In this document: positions 20,551 to 31,121 of the stretch, one piece after another | Layout of the letters: each line of letters opens with the position of its first letter | How positions within the stretch are numbered: position 1 is the first letter of the stretch | DNA from: Tilletia caries | Lineage: Eukaryota > Basidiomycota > Exobasidiomycetes > Tilletiales > Tilletiaceae | Length of the DNA stretch: 64,000 nt | Direction: 5' to 3' | Assembly: GCA_032718865.1 (NCBI GenBank) | Contig: JALUTQ010000038.1 | Coordinates: 1,116,001 to 1,180,000 of the forward strand | Translations under genes and position numbers: made by a program | The notes under the pieces: model-generated | Seen by the model: the letters and a program-made list of their open reading frames with translations, nothing else | Database searches by the model: none | Told to the model about the DNA's origin: nothing

Positions 20551-22470
20551 CAAAGGACTGCTGGTCGCAAGCATTTCTGAAAAATTGATATTGAGAATAT
20601 TTTGACTTGCGCTATTTTTTTTACCATTTGCCAGACATGCTCTGTACCGAAATTTTGATTGGATCTTTAATTGTCTGTTTGTTGCGGGTTGGTTCGCTTG
20701 TTTTTATATTCGACTATTCGTGAATATATCTACCTACACAATCTTACTTATTTGTTCGATAATTACTTGATCAATCTATTCTTTTATACCTTTACTCATA
20801 AATCTTATGGATAAATCTACCTATTCATTTGATTACTGACAGATTATTTTTGTGTTACCTTAGAAAGCCTCATCCTTTTTTCCCATCACTCCGCAGCAGT
20901 GCTCACCATGCCTGGAGTCTGGAACCCATTTCATGTATGATCTAGTAAATGTGGGAGCGCCCTGCGGGCGGCGGCCGAGGAGAGAAAAGGCACCGACAGG
21001 CAACATAGTAAAATAAATTCAAATTGTGATTTGAGGATGAGACATAAGGAAGACATGACGTAAAGGCAACATCAGGTAAAGGAGAAAGGAACATGAGTCG
21101 CGGCCGCCAGAGCAAGTTCGTGTCGGAGTTGGTTAGTGATCCGGTGACCGGTCCTTGTGAAAGACATGTTCGTAGAATGTGGCGGTGAGGTCGGCCGATT
21201 TCGAAGCCCAAGTGTTGCAGGCGGCAGCTCGAAGAGAATGCGTCAGTAGCATGGAGAAGGCGTTGTCCAGATCGATGATGTACGCTTGAGCGTTCAGGCA
21301 GCGGCTTGCGAGGTTAGAAATGTGATTAAATTGCGCGTCGATCTTGCCTACGTCGAGGGTAGGCTTGAGTAAAAGGGTCGCAAAGGCGAGTATGGCTGGT
21401 TGGGCTCCGAACAAAAAATAGGTGTCGGCGCTACAGTCCGGAAAACGAAACCCACTCAAAGAAACTCACTGTGGAGAACAACAATGGAACCGGGAGGCGG
21501 TGTATGCTCGGCAACGAATGCATAGTCCACGTCCTCCTCCTCGCCCTCGTCTTGGCCTGGGATGTATTCATCACCTTCTTCGAGATCCTTCTCAACTGCG
21601 AAGGAAGAGTGTGTATTAGTAGCAGCCAGCAGGGTAAGGGAAAGCAGACTTGAGACTTGAGACTACTCACCAAACTCTGACTCGTAACCGTCGTCTAGTT
21701 CGAATTCGCCGTCTGCGTCGGAACCCTCCGAGCTGGAGTTGATGGTGTAGGCGCTGCCAGCCTCGGAGTCTTCAGAGTCTCGAGAAGAGGAAGGTGAGCA
21801 GTCCGACATCGGCTTGAAGGGAGGCGGCGTGGATGGAGGCGGAGAAGAGCCGTACTGGGGGACCATAATGACGATTGGAGGGATCTTGCACTCTTCACTG
21901 CGGTTTCCTCTCTGTATACGTATGTATCGCTCCCCTGCGCTACCTCAATTCTTCACAGGGAGAGGTTTCAAGCTTCAACTTGTCCGCGCAAGAACGTCTG
22001 CACCCACTCCTGCCCCTACGACATGAGATATCGGAAGACGCTGAACTGCAAAACAACTGGTGCGCGCAAGGACGTCTGCACCCACTCCTGCGTCCTGCCC
22101 TTGCGACATGAGAAATTGGAAGACGTTGAAATCTAAAAAAAAATCGAAGAGATCAAAACAGGTGACATTGCAACGTCGTCAACAGCAGTGAGCATGCGTG
22201 CTCATCCCTGACTATGGTGCGGACTCCCGATTTTGAATTTCCACCAAACCTAATTAATCATCATTCCTGGGTAGCCGCGCGCCAATTTAAGTTCCAAAGT
22301 AATTAATTTAAAGTGCGCATGTCGACACATTCAACCAACGGAAAAACTCACACCGAATCCGCCAAGTGGGCTGAACTGCTAACACAGCCCACATATCAGG
22401 TTTCGATTCATCGTCGGGCGTCGCAACCAACAATGCTTTACGCACACTGCCCAAATCCCCAACACGTGAA
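20551..22470. repeat. Dispersed repeat R, copy 1
   Basis: Matches 57135-57967, 60531-60929 and 63313-64000 (copy 2, interrupted by two LTR elements), and partly 54410-54570 (copy 3 fragment). The match begins at CAAAGGACTGCTGG next to the right arm of the inverted duplication. Copy 2 runs off the window end, so the true right end of R cannot be set from this window. It carries a hypothetical gene on the minus strand. 20.57-20.9 kb is AT-rich with no gene. Confidence 0.85.
21133..21866 (-). CDS. Hypothetical gene carried by repeat R, copy 1
   Basis: Unknown protein. Exon 1 (21866 to about 21672) is Ser/Pro and acidic: SPSSSRDSEDSEAG, SDADGEFELDDGYE. An intron (GTGAGTAG donor, TTCGCAG acceptor at about 21603) leads to an acidic exon EKDLEEGDEYIPGQDEGEEE with SIVVLHS. 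A second, short intron of variable length between repeat copies precedes the main C-terminal part, LLKPTLDVGKIDAQFNHISN and LNAQAYIIDLDNAFSMLLTH, stop at 21133. The phase over the second intron did not resolve, so copy 1 may be frameshifted. The conserved C-terminus in three copies suggests past coding function. No family recognised. Confidence 0.45.
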
Positions 22471-22958
22471 AATGAAGTTTTGACGCGTTGATCACGCGCT
22501 AAAAATGCCCGAGGCACGGGACCCATTGAAGTAGGTCATAAAATAAATGCATATATGACCATATATGCTCCTAGAAGATTTTAAAAATATGAGTTGAATT
22601 TTACCGCCGAGGTTGTGGTCATATTGGGATTTGGGTCATATTTGGCAAGCTCAACCCATCATTCATGTATTCATGAGTGCCAAATTTTGCCCCCAAAACC
22701 TGATGATATATGTATGAGTATCATGGTCATGAATGGTCGTGTCATATCACTCATAATCATGAGTTCATCTTTATGGCATTTTGTGGTGAGCACTGCTTTG
22801 CAGCCTGCAGGCTGAAGGAATTTTAATTCCTATATCCGCTACAATCCTTGCGCGACATCGAAGAAATTGACTGTAAACATGATCCGCGGCCCGGCCCGTC
22901 AGCAACTCCTCGCTTTTCATTCTTGGAAGCTGACGACCATCGTTATCACACCATACAG
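22471..22958. other. AT-rich intergenic stretch with reiterated CATATATG/CATGAGT words
   Basis: Between about 22540 and 22790 short words such as ATATATGACC, CATATTTGG and ATCATGAGT recur in both orientations. No gene or clear terminal repeats. It resembles in style, but not in sequence, the motif-dense elements at 24.0 and 55-57 kb. Confidence 0.35.
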
Positions 22959-23955
22959 ATGTTCACAGCAAAAGATCTGCGGCGCGGAACCTACTTTGAA
23001 TGCCTCCGAGGACAGGTCCGCGATCCGCCCGGCCATCGCTCCCCCGTGAGGTTCTCAACCTGGACGCCCAAGCAATGGGCGGACTACATGTCCGAAGTTC
23101 GGGACAACGACGCCGACCGGGTCCTCAACATCCTGGGACAACTAAAGCGAGCCAAGTTTCCCGATCGCTTGTTCGAAGAGCTCAGCGTCGAGCTGAAGCG
23201 CCGAATGAAGGTAACACAAATGTGCTGCTTCTTCATGACCATTTACCGGGAACAGTCCCGAAGGCTGGAAGGGTAAACCGCCGCGCTACAAGCCGATGCG
23301 TCCCTACTGGCTTGACCGCCTCGACAAAATTGACGAGAGAACTGCTCGACCGCGAGCGTCGCCACAATGGTCGAAATCCACGCGGCGCGGCTGCTGAGCC
23401 TTCTGCTGGAAGTTCCACGCAGAAGGGACCGCTCTCGGACATCTCAAAGCGCGCCGTGAATGTTGTATTGGACGACCCCGAGTTGGGAACCACTTCGGAG
23501 GGAGAAGACGCGCATTTCAAGGAAGGTGTGGGCCCGAGAGAGGACGATGCCATGGATTTCTACGCCTCCGAGTCGCAGCCACACAAGGGGAAGAAGAAGG
23601 TGTCTGCCGAGCAGAATGCGATTAAGCGTTCCAAGTGGAAGCGGGGGCGCTGGATGCAAGGCCAAGGCGGCAGGCAAGAGTTCGAAACCACCACCACCGA
23701 CGATGGATCGTCTCCAGAAAGCAGCCAAGCGCAGCAAAATCCGAAGCAAGACAGGACGACAGCGCTGGAACAAGAAGATCAAAGCCCTCCTCGACGACAA
23801 CAGACCGGCTAAAAATATATGTAATGGAATTGGCCGAGGGCGACACCGCGCTGGACGGCCTGTTTTCGATGATGACGAGATTCCTCGACCAGGCAACCGA
23901 GCTCGACGAGGCCAGGATGGAGGAGGAGGGTGAGGGGGAGGAGACGGGGAAATGA
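22959..23955 (+). CDS. Hypothetical basic protein, 2 or more exons
   Basis: Exon 1 from ATG 22959: FTAKDLRRGTYFECLRGQ, PKQWADYMSEVRDNDADRV, RLFEELSVELKRRM. A 53-nt intron (23211-23263) keeps phase into a Ser/Arg-rich part with stop at 23812 (266 aa). Two other coding-like segments follow in other frames: KRSKIRSKTGRQRWNKKIKA (about 23720-23810) and MELAEGDTALDGLFSMMTRF to stop 23955. So the gene may have further introns or be frameshifted. Unknown function; the acidic amphipathic tail might be a coiled-coil or dimer segment (inference). Upstream frame is also open to about 22848 without an ATG. Confidence 0.4.
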
Positions 23956-24034
23956 GGAGACTGTTGTGTGTTAACACCCCTTTGAATGATTGAATCCAAA
24001 CATTGACCTTAGTCGAGGTAGTTGTAATCTTATC

Positions 24035-24542
24035 CAAGGCTCGGCAAGCTACTAGAGTTACCACTTTTCTGCGAAATAGTATAGTCAAGTTATAGTGAGT
24101 GGTCATCTCGGCGTGAAATAGTATAGTCAAGTGAGATATAGCTACTATAAAAACTAATAGTTACTATTTCAGCCATGCAAAATTTTCGTTGGCTTTTCGC
24201 TGAAATAGCCACTATAGTCACCTCCAGTAGCTACCTGTGACTGGTTCAGCACGAAGTGAGATCGACATAGTCACTACATGTGGCTATGAGTAACTGAAAT
24301 AGCAACTATATGTGACTAGGAGTAGCTGGAGCTACTACATAGTGACTATCTAGTGGCTATATCAGCCAAGTGCGATTTTGCATAACTATTTCAACTATTA
24401 GTTACTCCGCGCCGATCTGAAAAAGTTATAGCTACTATTTTTTCTAGGCGGCTTCGCCGCCCAAAGGATAGTCAAGTTATCACTATTAGTTATAACTATA
24501 TAGTTATCATAGTTACATAGTGAAGATAGTTGCCGAGCCTTG
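24035..24542. mobile_element. hAT-like MITE, 508 bp, 13-bp perfect TIR, 8-bp TSD ATCTTATC
   Basis: TIR CAAGGCTCGGCAA at 24035 and its exact reverse complement ending at 24542. Identical 8-bp flanks ATCTTATC at 24027-24034 and 24543-24550. No coding capacity. The interior is almost wholly made of short words AGTTACTA, AGTAGCTA and GTGACTAT in both orientations, plus a hairpin GGCGGCTTCGCCGCC at about 24449. Eight-bp TSDs are the mark of hAT transposases (established). The autonomous partner is not in this window. Confidence 0.9.
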
Positions 24543-24932
24543 ATCTTATCTTATCTCAGAGGTAGACACGTCACACGACTGTTCACACGGTAGACTTAAC
24601 TCTGCAATGTTCTGTGAATTGCCAAGTTGGTGTCTGGGATGTGAGTGAGGTGTCTGTTGGGTCGAAAGGGGGGAAGATGGGCGAGAGCCCACTTCCTTCT
24701 ATACCTTTTCGACCAGGGCAGGCAACTCCGCCCATAACAAACACGGACCTCCTCAACGGTGCGCACATGCGCAGGCTCCTTTGCGACGTGATCTTCCATG
24801 GACAGGCGTGCCCACAGGACCGGGCGGGGCACTCGCGTATGCCGACGCGCAGCGCGTCGTATTCCTGGGCAGGGATATCCCCGGTTCGCCGCAGGAAGTA
24901 GAGTACATCTGTGCTCTCTTCCTGTACGGGCG

Positions 24933-25574
24933 ATGTCGAGACTCCGACCCGGAGTCTCAACATGCTATGCATACGCACGGACCGCCCTGATCGAGATGAT
25001 CCTTCCCCCACCGCCCCAAGCGCCCCCACAAGCTTCGTTCGTTCAGGCTCAGAGCTGGATCCCTCTGCCCGAGAACAGTAATACAACCTTCTCATTCCAG
25101 CATTACTCTGCCCCCGAAAACGTCCCCGGCCCCATTCCTCTCGGTCCAGCCCTGACCTCAGAAGCTCCGGTGCTCCGAGACGGCCTTCCCAGCCCATCAG
25201 TGCTGGCGGAGACGCTGCTACCTCACGGCGCAGAAGGATACGGACTGCGCCGCCTCTACAACCTCGTCGTCCTACACACAAAAACATTCCCAACCCTTCC
25301 GATCGACGATTCGGATCTTTCTCCCTACCACACACACGCGCACAAGTATCTGTACTTCGTCAGTTTCCACTCGGGGACGGCGGCTATGGAGGCCATCATC
25401 AGGGATGCCTCTTCATGGGGCGAATTCGACATTAGACAGGTGCCGGGATCCGGTCCGAACGACAATGACAAGTACATGATCTACATCCGAACGCCGAACA
25501 CTCCATTCTTCCTCCACGCCCAACCGGTTAGGATCTGGAAGCGCGGGCAACTACAGTTCCTAGTGGTCACTTGA
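24933..25574 (+). CDS. Hypothetical protein, about 213 aa
   Basis: Unrecognised. Open from ATG 24933 (frame open from 24798). N-terminal Pro-rich stretch (LPPPPQAPPQASF), then LPHGAEGYGLRRLYNLVVLH, a His/Tyr segment (YHTHAHKYLYFVSFHSG), a basic-aromatic C-terminus (VRIWKRGQLQFLVVT). Upstream 24551-24932 has short coding-like pieces in other frames (AQRVVFLGRDIPGSPQEVEY), so a 5' exon may exist. No signal peptide or membrane segment seen. Confidence 0.5.
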   Translation: MSRLRPGVSTCYAYARTALIEMILPPPPQAPPQASFVQAQSWIPLPENSNTTFSFQHYSAPENVPGPIPLGPALTSEAPVLRDGLPSPSVLAETLLPHGAEGYGLRRLYNLVVLHTKTFPTLPIDDSDLSPYHTHAHKYLYFVSFHSGTAAMEAIIRDASSWGEFDIRQVPGSGPNDNDKYMIYIRTPNTPFFLHAQPVRIWKRGQLQFLVVT

Positions 25575-26474
25575 TCTCCCATCTCCTCCATGCCCCCATG
25601 CTCCAACACCCCTTCACCCCTCAGGAATGCATTTGTGCTCTTGTCCGCCGCGAGCGTCAACCCTTCGTCGGAGTTTGATTGAGGCTGCAAGACAGTCGAA
25701 CGTGTGTATATATGCTGGCGCTGAGATTCGGCTGCGCCACAAGTTGCCCAGTCGGGAAGAAAGGCGATAATGTGTGATGTACATTGATTACAAATTTTGA
25801 TGAAACATATAACCCTCTCTCGTCGACACCGAGCCAGACGGGGCACTATACACTATATCCCTCGCCTACCTTCTGCTACAGTGGCCACTGGCCAGTGCTG
25901 CAGCAGCAGCAGCAGAAGGTCCTTAAGATATTTGTTGACTGCACCGCCCGCCGCCCGCAGTTTTGTCGCAGTTTATCTAGGTTAGGTTGATTTACTTGGA
26001 GAGTGGAGACCGTGGTCGCAGTTAGCCGTTAGGTAATTAGGTTTGTTTTACAGATGCCGAGCCTTGGACCTTGGTGCTCAATATTCAGCCTGATCTAATT
26101 TATCAGCTGGAACCCGCCTCATGCTAGTTTAAAAAAGAGCATAATTTAGGCACCATGCGGCTCCGACCGAGAATTCTCTTCAAATTTTGAGCTCGCTGCT
26201 CGACCGAAAAAAAAGGAGAAAAAAAGAAAAAAAATACCCACCAAACTTATAACTTAACACCTTTCACAGGTCAAGCAATTAGTGACTCACTGCATCGTGA
26301 GGTTTTAGATACCATGCTTATGCAGACATTCTTCAGCTCTCATTTTAGGCGGCCAATTTTTTTTCAGTTATTTATATGTCGAAATGTGTCCGAAATTGTT
26401 AAGTGTTGGAAACTTGGAACCGTGCAAAATTGGTTTTTGGATCGGATGATGTAATTAATTCTGGGCCAAATGTA
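25575..26474. other. Intergenic, no gene seen
   Basis: AT-rich. Contains a (CAG)5 run at about 25901, poly-A tracts at 26210-26235, and an isolated TGCCGAGCCTTG at about 26053 that matches the hAT-like TIR but has no partner nearby. Confidence 0.4.
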
Positions 26475-27674
26475 TGACGCGCCGTTTTGATACACCTATT
26501 TTTGACAATTGACATTTGACATTTGACATTTGACATTTGCTACAGGACCACCTCCTCCTCCCACCACCTCTGCTCGGCTGCCCACTGCATCACGCCCATC
26601 CGCACATAGAAAAGCTACAAGAAACACCTCGAGCATACATGGGCTCCCCTGCCGCTCCTCTAGACTCCCTGCGCTCCGTGCCGTCTCGCTCGCTGATGGC
26701 TCACTAAGCCCCAGCACTCGTTGCTGACCCCTCGCTTTCCCGCTTCATCACCACTACCACCATATACCATACACCTATTCACATCTTTCTCTTCAACAAC
26801 AGGCTGTCAGCTCGCGCACCGCGCGCAGATACATCTGGGCTAGGTGCTTGCATTGACATATTGACATTGATTCTCCTTCCTCCAATTGATCGCTTCGCCT
26901 CATCTCGTTTGAACCAACTAATCCTTCTGGTCTTCCCCCACTCCTCCTCTTTCTCCTATCCCTCCTCTCTCTGCTACAGCGGCGCCTCCTGCCATTCACC
27001 CTCGCCTTTCCACCTCCCGCTGCTGCTGCTCTCCGCCTCTCGCCGTTGCTGCCGCACCTGATCGCGGTCTTGTGTCCGCTCCGCCCGCTGCCGCTAATAC
27101 CCGCCCTGCCGCTCCTGCTACCCCACTCCTGGTCCGTGGATCGCCGTCCGCGCCGCCCCAGTTGCAGCTCTGCGACCGTTCGCCGATCTGTCTGCCGTGG
27201 AAGGAGAGGCCGCGAAGAGCAGGCTGCGCGTGCGAGGCTGAGAACAGTCTAGAGAGGGATGCGAAGATGGGCGGAACTGTACGTCAGCATAGTCGTGCAA
27301 TCACATTTGTGGCAGAAAAATACTCACTTGGATGTGCTTTGCAACGACGGCAGAGTTACCTGAAGAAGCTGTGAGAAGATGAGAGGGGGAAACGGGAATG
27401 CAAGGGTGAAGACGTCAGCGACGGGCGCTGGCGCCTGGTGAGCGATCAGCGAGTGACAAGAAGCGGAGCGCAGGGGCGCTGAAGGAGCGGAAGGGGTACC
27501 AAGTATGCGCGAGGTGTTTCTTGCAGTTGTTCCATATGTGTGTGGTTGAATGATACGGTGGTGGTGGCCAGTGATGGTGGGGGATCCAGGGTGGTCACAT
27601 AGCAAATGTCAAATGTCAAATGTCATTTGTCAAAAGTCAATTGTCAAAAATAGGTGTATCAAAACGGCGCGCCA
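26475..27674. mobile_element. TA-flanked inverted-repeat element, 1.2 kb, TIR about 65 bp
   Basis: Left end (26475 on) reads TGACGCGCCGTTTTGATACA; the right end is its inverse with one mismatch, followed in both by CCTATTTTTGACAATTGAC and reiterated GACATTT 7-9 bp units. TA dinucleotides flank both ends (26473-26474, 27675-27676), as for Tc1/mariner insertions (family knowledge). The interior is C/T-rich, with no transposase; ORFs are low-complexity Pro/Ser/Arg stretches. Non-autonomous or decayed. Confidence 0.75.
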
Positions 27675-27744
27675 TACAAATGCGTTGCGCAACGATTCCT
27701 TCCGCCCTATGTACCATCTCCGAGCCTTCCCGACCTTCTTTGTA

Positions 27745-28226
27745 CGAGGTGGAGGACGAAAGTCTTCGAATGATTTCTGAAATACTTAGTGTTTACACTC
27801 AGAATCTTCAAACTTGGCTCTCAATTGAAGTCCACAACCAGTCAAACAACTTGTGAGCTGAAAGGTGGTAAGCATAGAACACACGAATAGGCACCTTTTT
27901 GCTCTTCAGAGCTGACTGCTTTTTGTCTGCGAATGGGTACGTGAGCAAAGTGTGAAAAATCCGAGATTTTTATTCAATTAGTAAATTATTAAGTGATTTC
28001 ATTTTTGCTCCTAACCCTATTGAGAGTCGTCTTTTTCCCAGACAGAAACCGGTCCGACAACTTAAGAACAAAAAGTTGCTCAAGTACACGCTGTATGATT
28101 TCCAGCTTTCCGCTCGCAAGTTGTTGTATTGGTTGTGGACTTCCTTTGAGAGCTCCGAAGGAGCGATTTGAGTGTAAACACTAAGTAAAATTGAGGTGCG
28201 TTCGAAGACTTTCGTCCTCCACCTCG
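27745..28226. mobile_element. Foldback MITE, 482 bp, directly upstream of the F-box gene
   Basis: The terminal 26 bp (CGAGGTGGAGGACGAAAGTC and on) are perfectly inverted and the similarity continues imperfectly for about 120 bp each side (including AGTCCACAACCA). TA flanks at 27743-27744 and 28227-28228. No coding sequence. It ends 48 bp before the ATG of the F-box gene, so it must lie in that gene's promoter or 5' UTR. Confidence 0.75.
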
Positions 28227-28274
28227 TACGCTCACTGAGGCGAGGCAGGAGGCACAAATATCCTGTCCCACGCA

Positions 28275-30749
28275 ATGGTGCTGCTGGCGGAGCTGCCTGC
28301 GGAGATCATCCAGCAGATTGCGTTCGAAGTTGCGCTGACGGAGCAGAAGCAGAACCAAGATCCACTCGCTCTTCTCTTCGGGCGGCCGCGGAGAGCGTAC
28401 CTTCCGGTCCCACACCATCTCCCGGCGCTCCTCCAGACATGCTCGCGCTTCCATTCGCTCCTCAACTTCCAGCACAACCCAGCATTCTACGCGCGCCTCT
28501 TCCGCTTCCACTACGACACCCTCGCCATCGGCAGACGGTTTTCAGCACTCGCGCTCCAGCCGCACGCTCTCGCGGCAGAGTACAGACATCGAGCGATCCG
28601 CATCCGTCACATCCTCCAGCACCGCAGCCGCATCCACAACCACAGCCACAGCCACAGCCACAGCCACAGCCACAGCCACAGCCATGACAACAACGACCAC
28701 CTCGCGACGCTTTGGACGCTCTACCTCCTCACCATCGAAAACGACGGGAGCAACGTGCTGGTCCTCAAGGCTGTCGACACCCTCCAGTATCTCGACGATC
28801 TCGCGTCCGACCCTACCTTACCGCTCCACCAGTCAACGGACGACTACCCGCAGGACTCAGCCGCGCACGCACTCGCGCTCCATATCCGCAACTTGCTCCT
28901 CCAACTCCCACGTCTGCACTCCCAGACCGCAAGAGAACGCCTCAACTATCAGCTCAGGCCCTTTGTTTTCGCCGCTCACAAGTTCGACGCCTTCCTCGCG
29001 CCATGGACATACGAGCACTTGCCCTTGGGATCCGTAGCACGCGATAGCTTCGCCCTTCAGCAGCAGCGGTCTTCCTCCTCGCCCTCGTCCTCTTCCACGC
29101 AGGCCCAACCCCACAATCCCTACCTTGCCGATCTCACGCCCAGGGAGCAGGTACATCACGTTCCCTACTGCGGCGGCGTTCTCCGCTTGGCGCAGCCCAA
29201 TCCGGTCCTGCCTGCCTGCCAGCTCTTCTTTGGGCTGATCGAGCAAGATGAGGATCAAGATGCGGACGAGGAGGACGAACTGCCCGAGCTCAATACGGAG
29301 TCTGCGTCGAATGAGGTCAGGGATCCCGTAGCGGAGCAGCATGTCTCTATGCCTTCCTCCTCGCGCGAGGATGAACTTTCAGAAAACATATCCAACCGTG
29401 CCATCACTGCCAACGCGCTCCATCAGGCCCTCACCAAGGGAGGCATCAGCATCCAGCAGGTCCTCGACGCCATCCAGACCGCCGCCACTTCCTCGCCCTC
29501 GCCTCTCGCTTCTTCTTCCTCCTCTTCTTCAGCTTCTACCTCACAACTTCCTCTCTCCGCCGACGGAGCAGCTATCGCAGCCGCGGCCGTATCGACCTCG
29601 ACCGTATTGAACAATGCTCGCTTCCTCTCCTCGACCTCCTCTAACGCCTCGACGGATACGGATACGGATGCGGAAGTCACGACAGCTCTGACGGTCCTTC
29701 TGGACACCTTGGCGGTCAGAGCAACTGATGCCACGGGATCGACCGGCTTGCGACCTGGTTCGTTGGGCTCTTTGGGCCTGATAGCGCCCCTTTTCGACCA
29801 GCTGCGGGCGCGCGACGATGGCACGGGGACGGGGGATGTATGGGCCGTGCTGGCACAGGTTCTCTCTCTTCTCCGCGACCGCAGCGCGTCGAGCGATCGC
29901 TCCGATGCCAGCGCGTCTCAGGTCGACCAGACAGGCGAACACGCGCGCAACATCGACCCGACGTTCACCCACCTCACCTCTCCCACCTTCTCTTCCTCCC
30001 AAGCGCACGATGTCGACTTCCAACGTCTCACAGCCTGTCTGTCTCCCTTCCTCTCCCCCGGCCTCTCACCGCTGCACTTCTCCACCCACTTCGCAGGCAC
30101 GTGGGAGGGACGATTCGCATTCTTCGACTTTGATTCGTACCGCGATATGCTCGCTTCGGGGTCAGTGAGGCCGCTGATGGGCGAGGGGCAGTATGGGGAG
30201 CAGGCGCAGGTGTGGAAGCTGGAGGAAAAGGTTGTGAAGGTGCGGAGGAGCAAGGCTGAGTTGGAGCGGGGCAGAAGCAGTTGGAGGGGTGGCTGGGTTG
30301 AGGGGTTTGGATTAGAAGAAGGAGTGGAGGAGGAACATGAGGGGGAGGTCGGGGGGACACAAGACGAGGACGACGATGAGACAGAGGAGGTGGAAGAAAT
30401 TGCGATCTCGGGCGTGGTACGTATCTCGTTCTCTCAGCTCAAGCTCGCTCGACCTGATCTGATCGCTGACACTGTCCTTCATGCACCTCTTCCGCACCCA
30501 CAGGGCCACTCCGCCTGGGGCCACTTCGTCCTCAAAGGCCGCGTCCGCTCCTGGGACGGCCTCGTCTCCCTCGTGAAGGAGTACTGTCCCGACGGACGCG
30601 GCCGATGGCGGTACCGGGGCTACCTCGTCGCGGGGGAAAGGATGGTGGGCCGGTGGAGAGATACGTTCTCACCGCCGCATTACGTCGGATACGAAGGGTG
30701 CTTCTTATTGAAGAGGCGGGAGGGTGGGAGTGGCGGGGCTATATTTTGA
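28275..30749 (+). CDS. Large F-box protein, about 795 aa after one intron
   Basis: Probable SCF ubiquitin-ligase adaptor. The N-terminal F-box reads LAELPAEIIQQIAF, then HHLPALLQTCSRFHSLLNFQ and NPAFYARLFRFHYD. Next comes a (His-Ser)n tract from a CACAGC hexanucleotide run (28641-28682), a long helical region, Ser-rich linkers, and a C-terminal domain with WEGRFAFFDFDSYRDML and GRWRYRGYLVAGERMVGRWRDTF. An 87-nt in-frame intron is likely at 30417-30503 (GTACGT...CACCCACAG); removing it joins ISGV to GHSAWGHFVLKGRV, the G-x-G-x4-G-x-F pattern usual in this fungal C-terminal domain. Start at 28275 is the first ATG before the F-box. Two MITEs lie just upstream. Confidence 0.82.
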   Translation: MVLLAELPAEIIQQIAFEVALTEQKQNQDPLALLFGRPRRAYLPVPHHLPALLQTCSRFHSLLNFQHNPAFYARLFRFHYDTLAIGRRFSALALQPHALAAEYRHRAIRIRHILQHRSRIHNHSHSHSHSHSHSHSHDNNDHLATLWTLYLLTIENDGSNVLVLKAVDTLQYLDDLASDPTLPLHQSTDDYPQDSAAHALALHIRNLLLQLPRLHSQTARERLNYQLRPFVFAAHKFDAFLAPWTYEHLPLGSVARDSFALQQQRSSSSPSSSSTQAQPHNPYLADLTPREQVHHVPYCGGVLRLAQPNPVLPACQLFFGLIEQDEDQDADEEDELPELNTESASNEVRDPVAEQHVSMPSSSREDELSENISNRAITANALHQALTKGGISIQQVLDAIQTAATSSPSPLASSSSSSSASTSQLPLSADGAAIAAAAVSTSTVLNNARFLSSTSSNASTDTDTDAEVTTALTVLLDTLAVRATDATGSTGLRPGSLGSLGLIAPLFDQLRARDDGTGTGDVWAVLAQVLSLLRDRSASSDRSDASASQVDQTGEHARNIDPTFTHLTSPTFSSSQAHDVDFQRLTACLSPFLSPGLSPLHFSTHFAGTWEGRFAFFDFDSYRDMLASGSVRPLMGEGQYGEQAQVWKLEEKVVKVRRSKAELERGRSSWRGGWVEGFGLEEGVEEEHEGEVGGTQDEDDDETEEVEEIAISGVVRISFSQLKLARPDLIADTVLHAPLPHPQGHSAWGHFVLKGRVRSWDGLVSLVKEYCPDGRGRWRYRGYLVAGERMVGRWRDTFSPPHYVGYEGCFLLKRREGGSGGAIF
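28641..28682 (+). repeat. CACAGC hexanucleotide repeat coding a His-Ser tract
   Basis: About seven tandem CACAGC units inside the F-box ORF. Length changes here keep frame, so the tract could vary between strains. Confidence 0.9.
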
Positions 30750-31121
30750 CGAAGGAAATGCTGTTTATCCCTTCTCATGCGCTGTCCTCCTTCCTCAACA
30801 GGACAGCCTCAGTAATGTACTTTATGCTCTGTAACACATGCATGAACGATTGCGACCTAGCGGGATTTCCCAGACGAACTACGGAACAAAACCTGAGGTA
30901 GTAATTGCGTGGCTGTGGCAGTGTATCGGTCTGCTGGCTCCGATCGCGAAGTGGTGCTGAGGAGTAATGGCGCACAGCAGCCCCAACCCGACCTCCTTGA
31001 CGAGAGATCGAGAACAAGAAGCGCGGTGGATGGGGAGGTGTCGCAGCATGGCCACACCAAGAAGAGTACGAATCGGGTCGAAGCCTCTTCGTCCAGAATC
31101 GACGGCCAGCGCGCGAATCTC
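30750..31121. other. Convergent intergenic region
   Basis: Lies between the stop codons of the F-box gene and the HPC2-like gene. No gene, repeat or clear polyadenylation signal recognised. Confidence 0.5.

Noticed and set aside
26048..26064. TGCCGAGCCTTGG, matching the hAT-like TIR
   Set aside because: No inverted partner or target duplication found within 2 kb; treated as a chance or orphan end.
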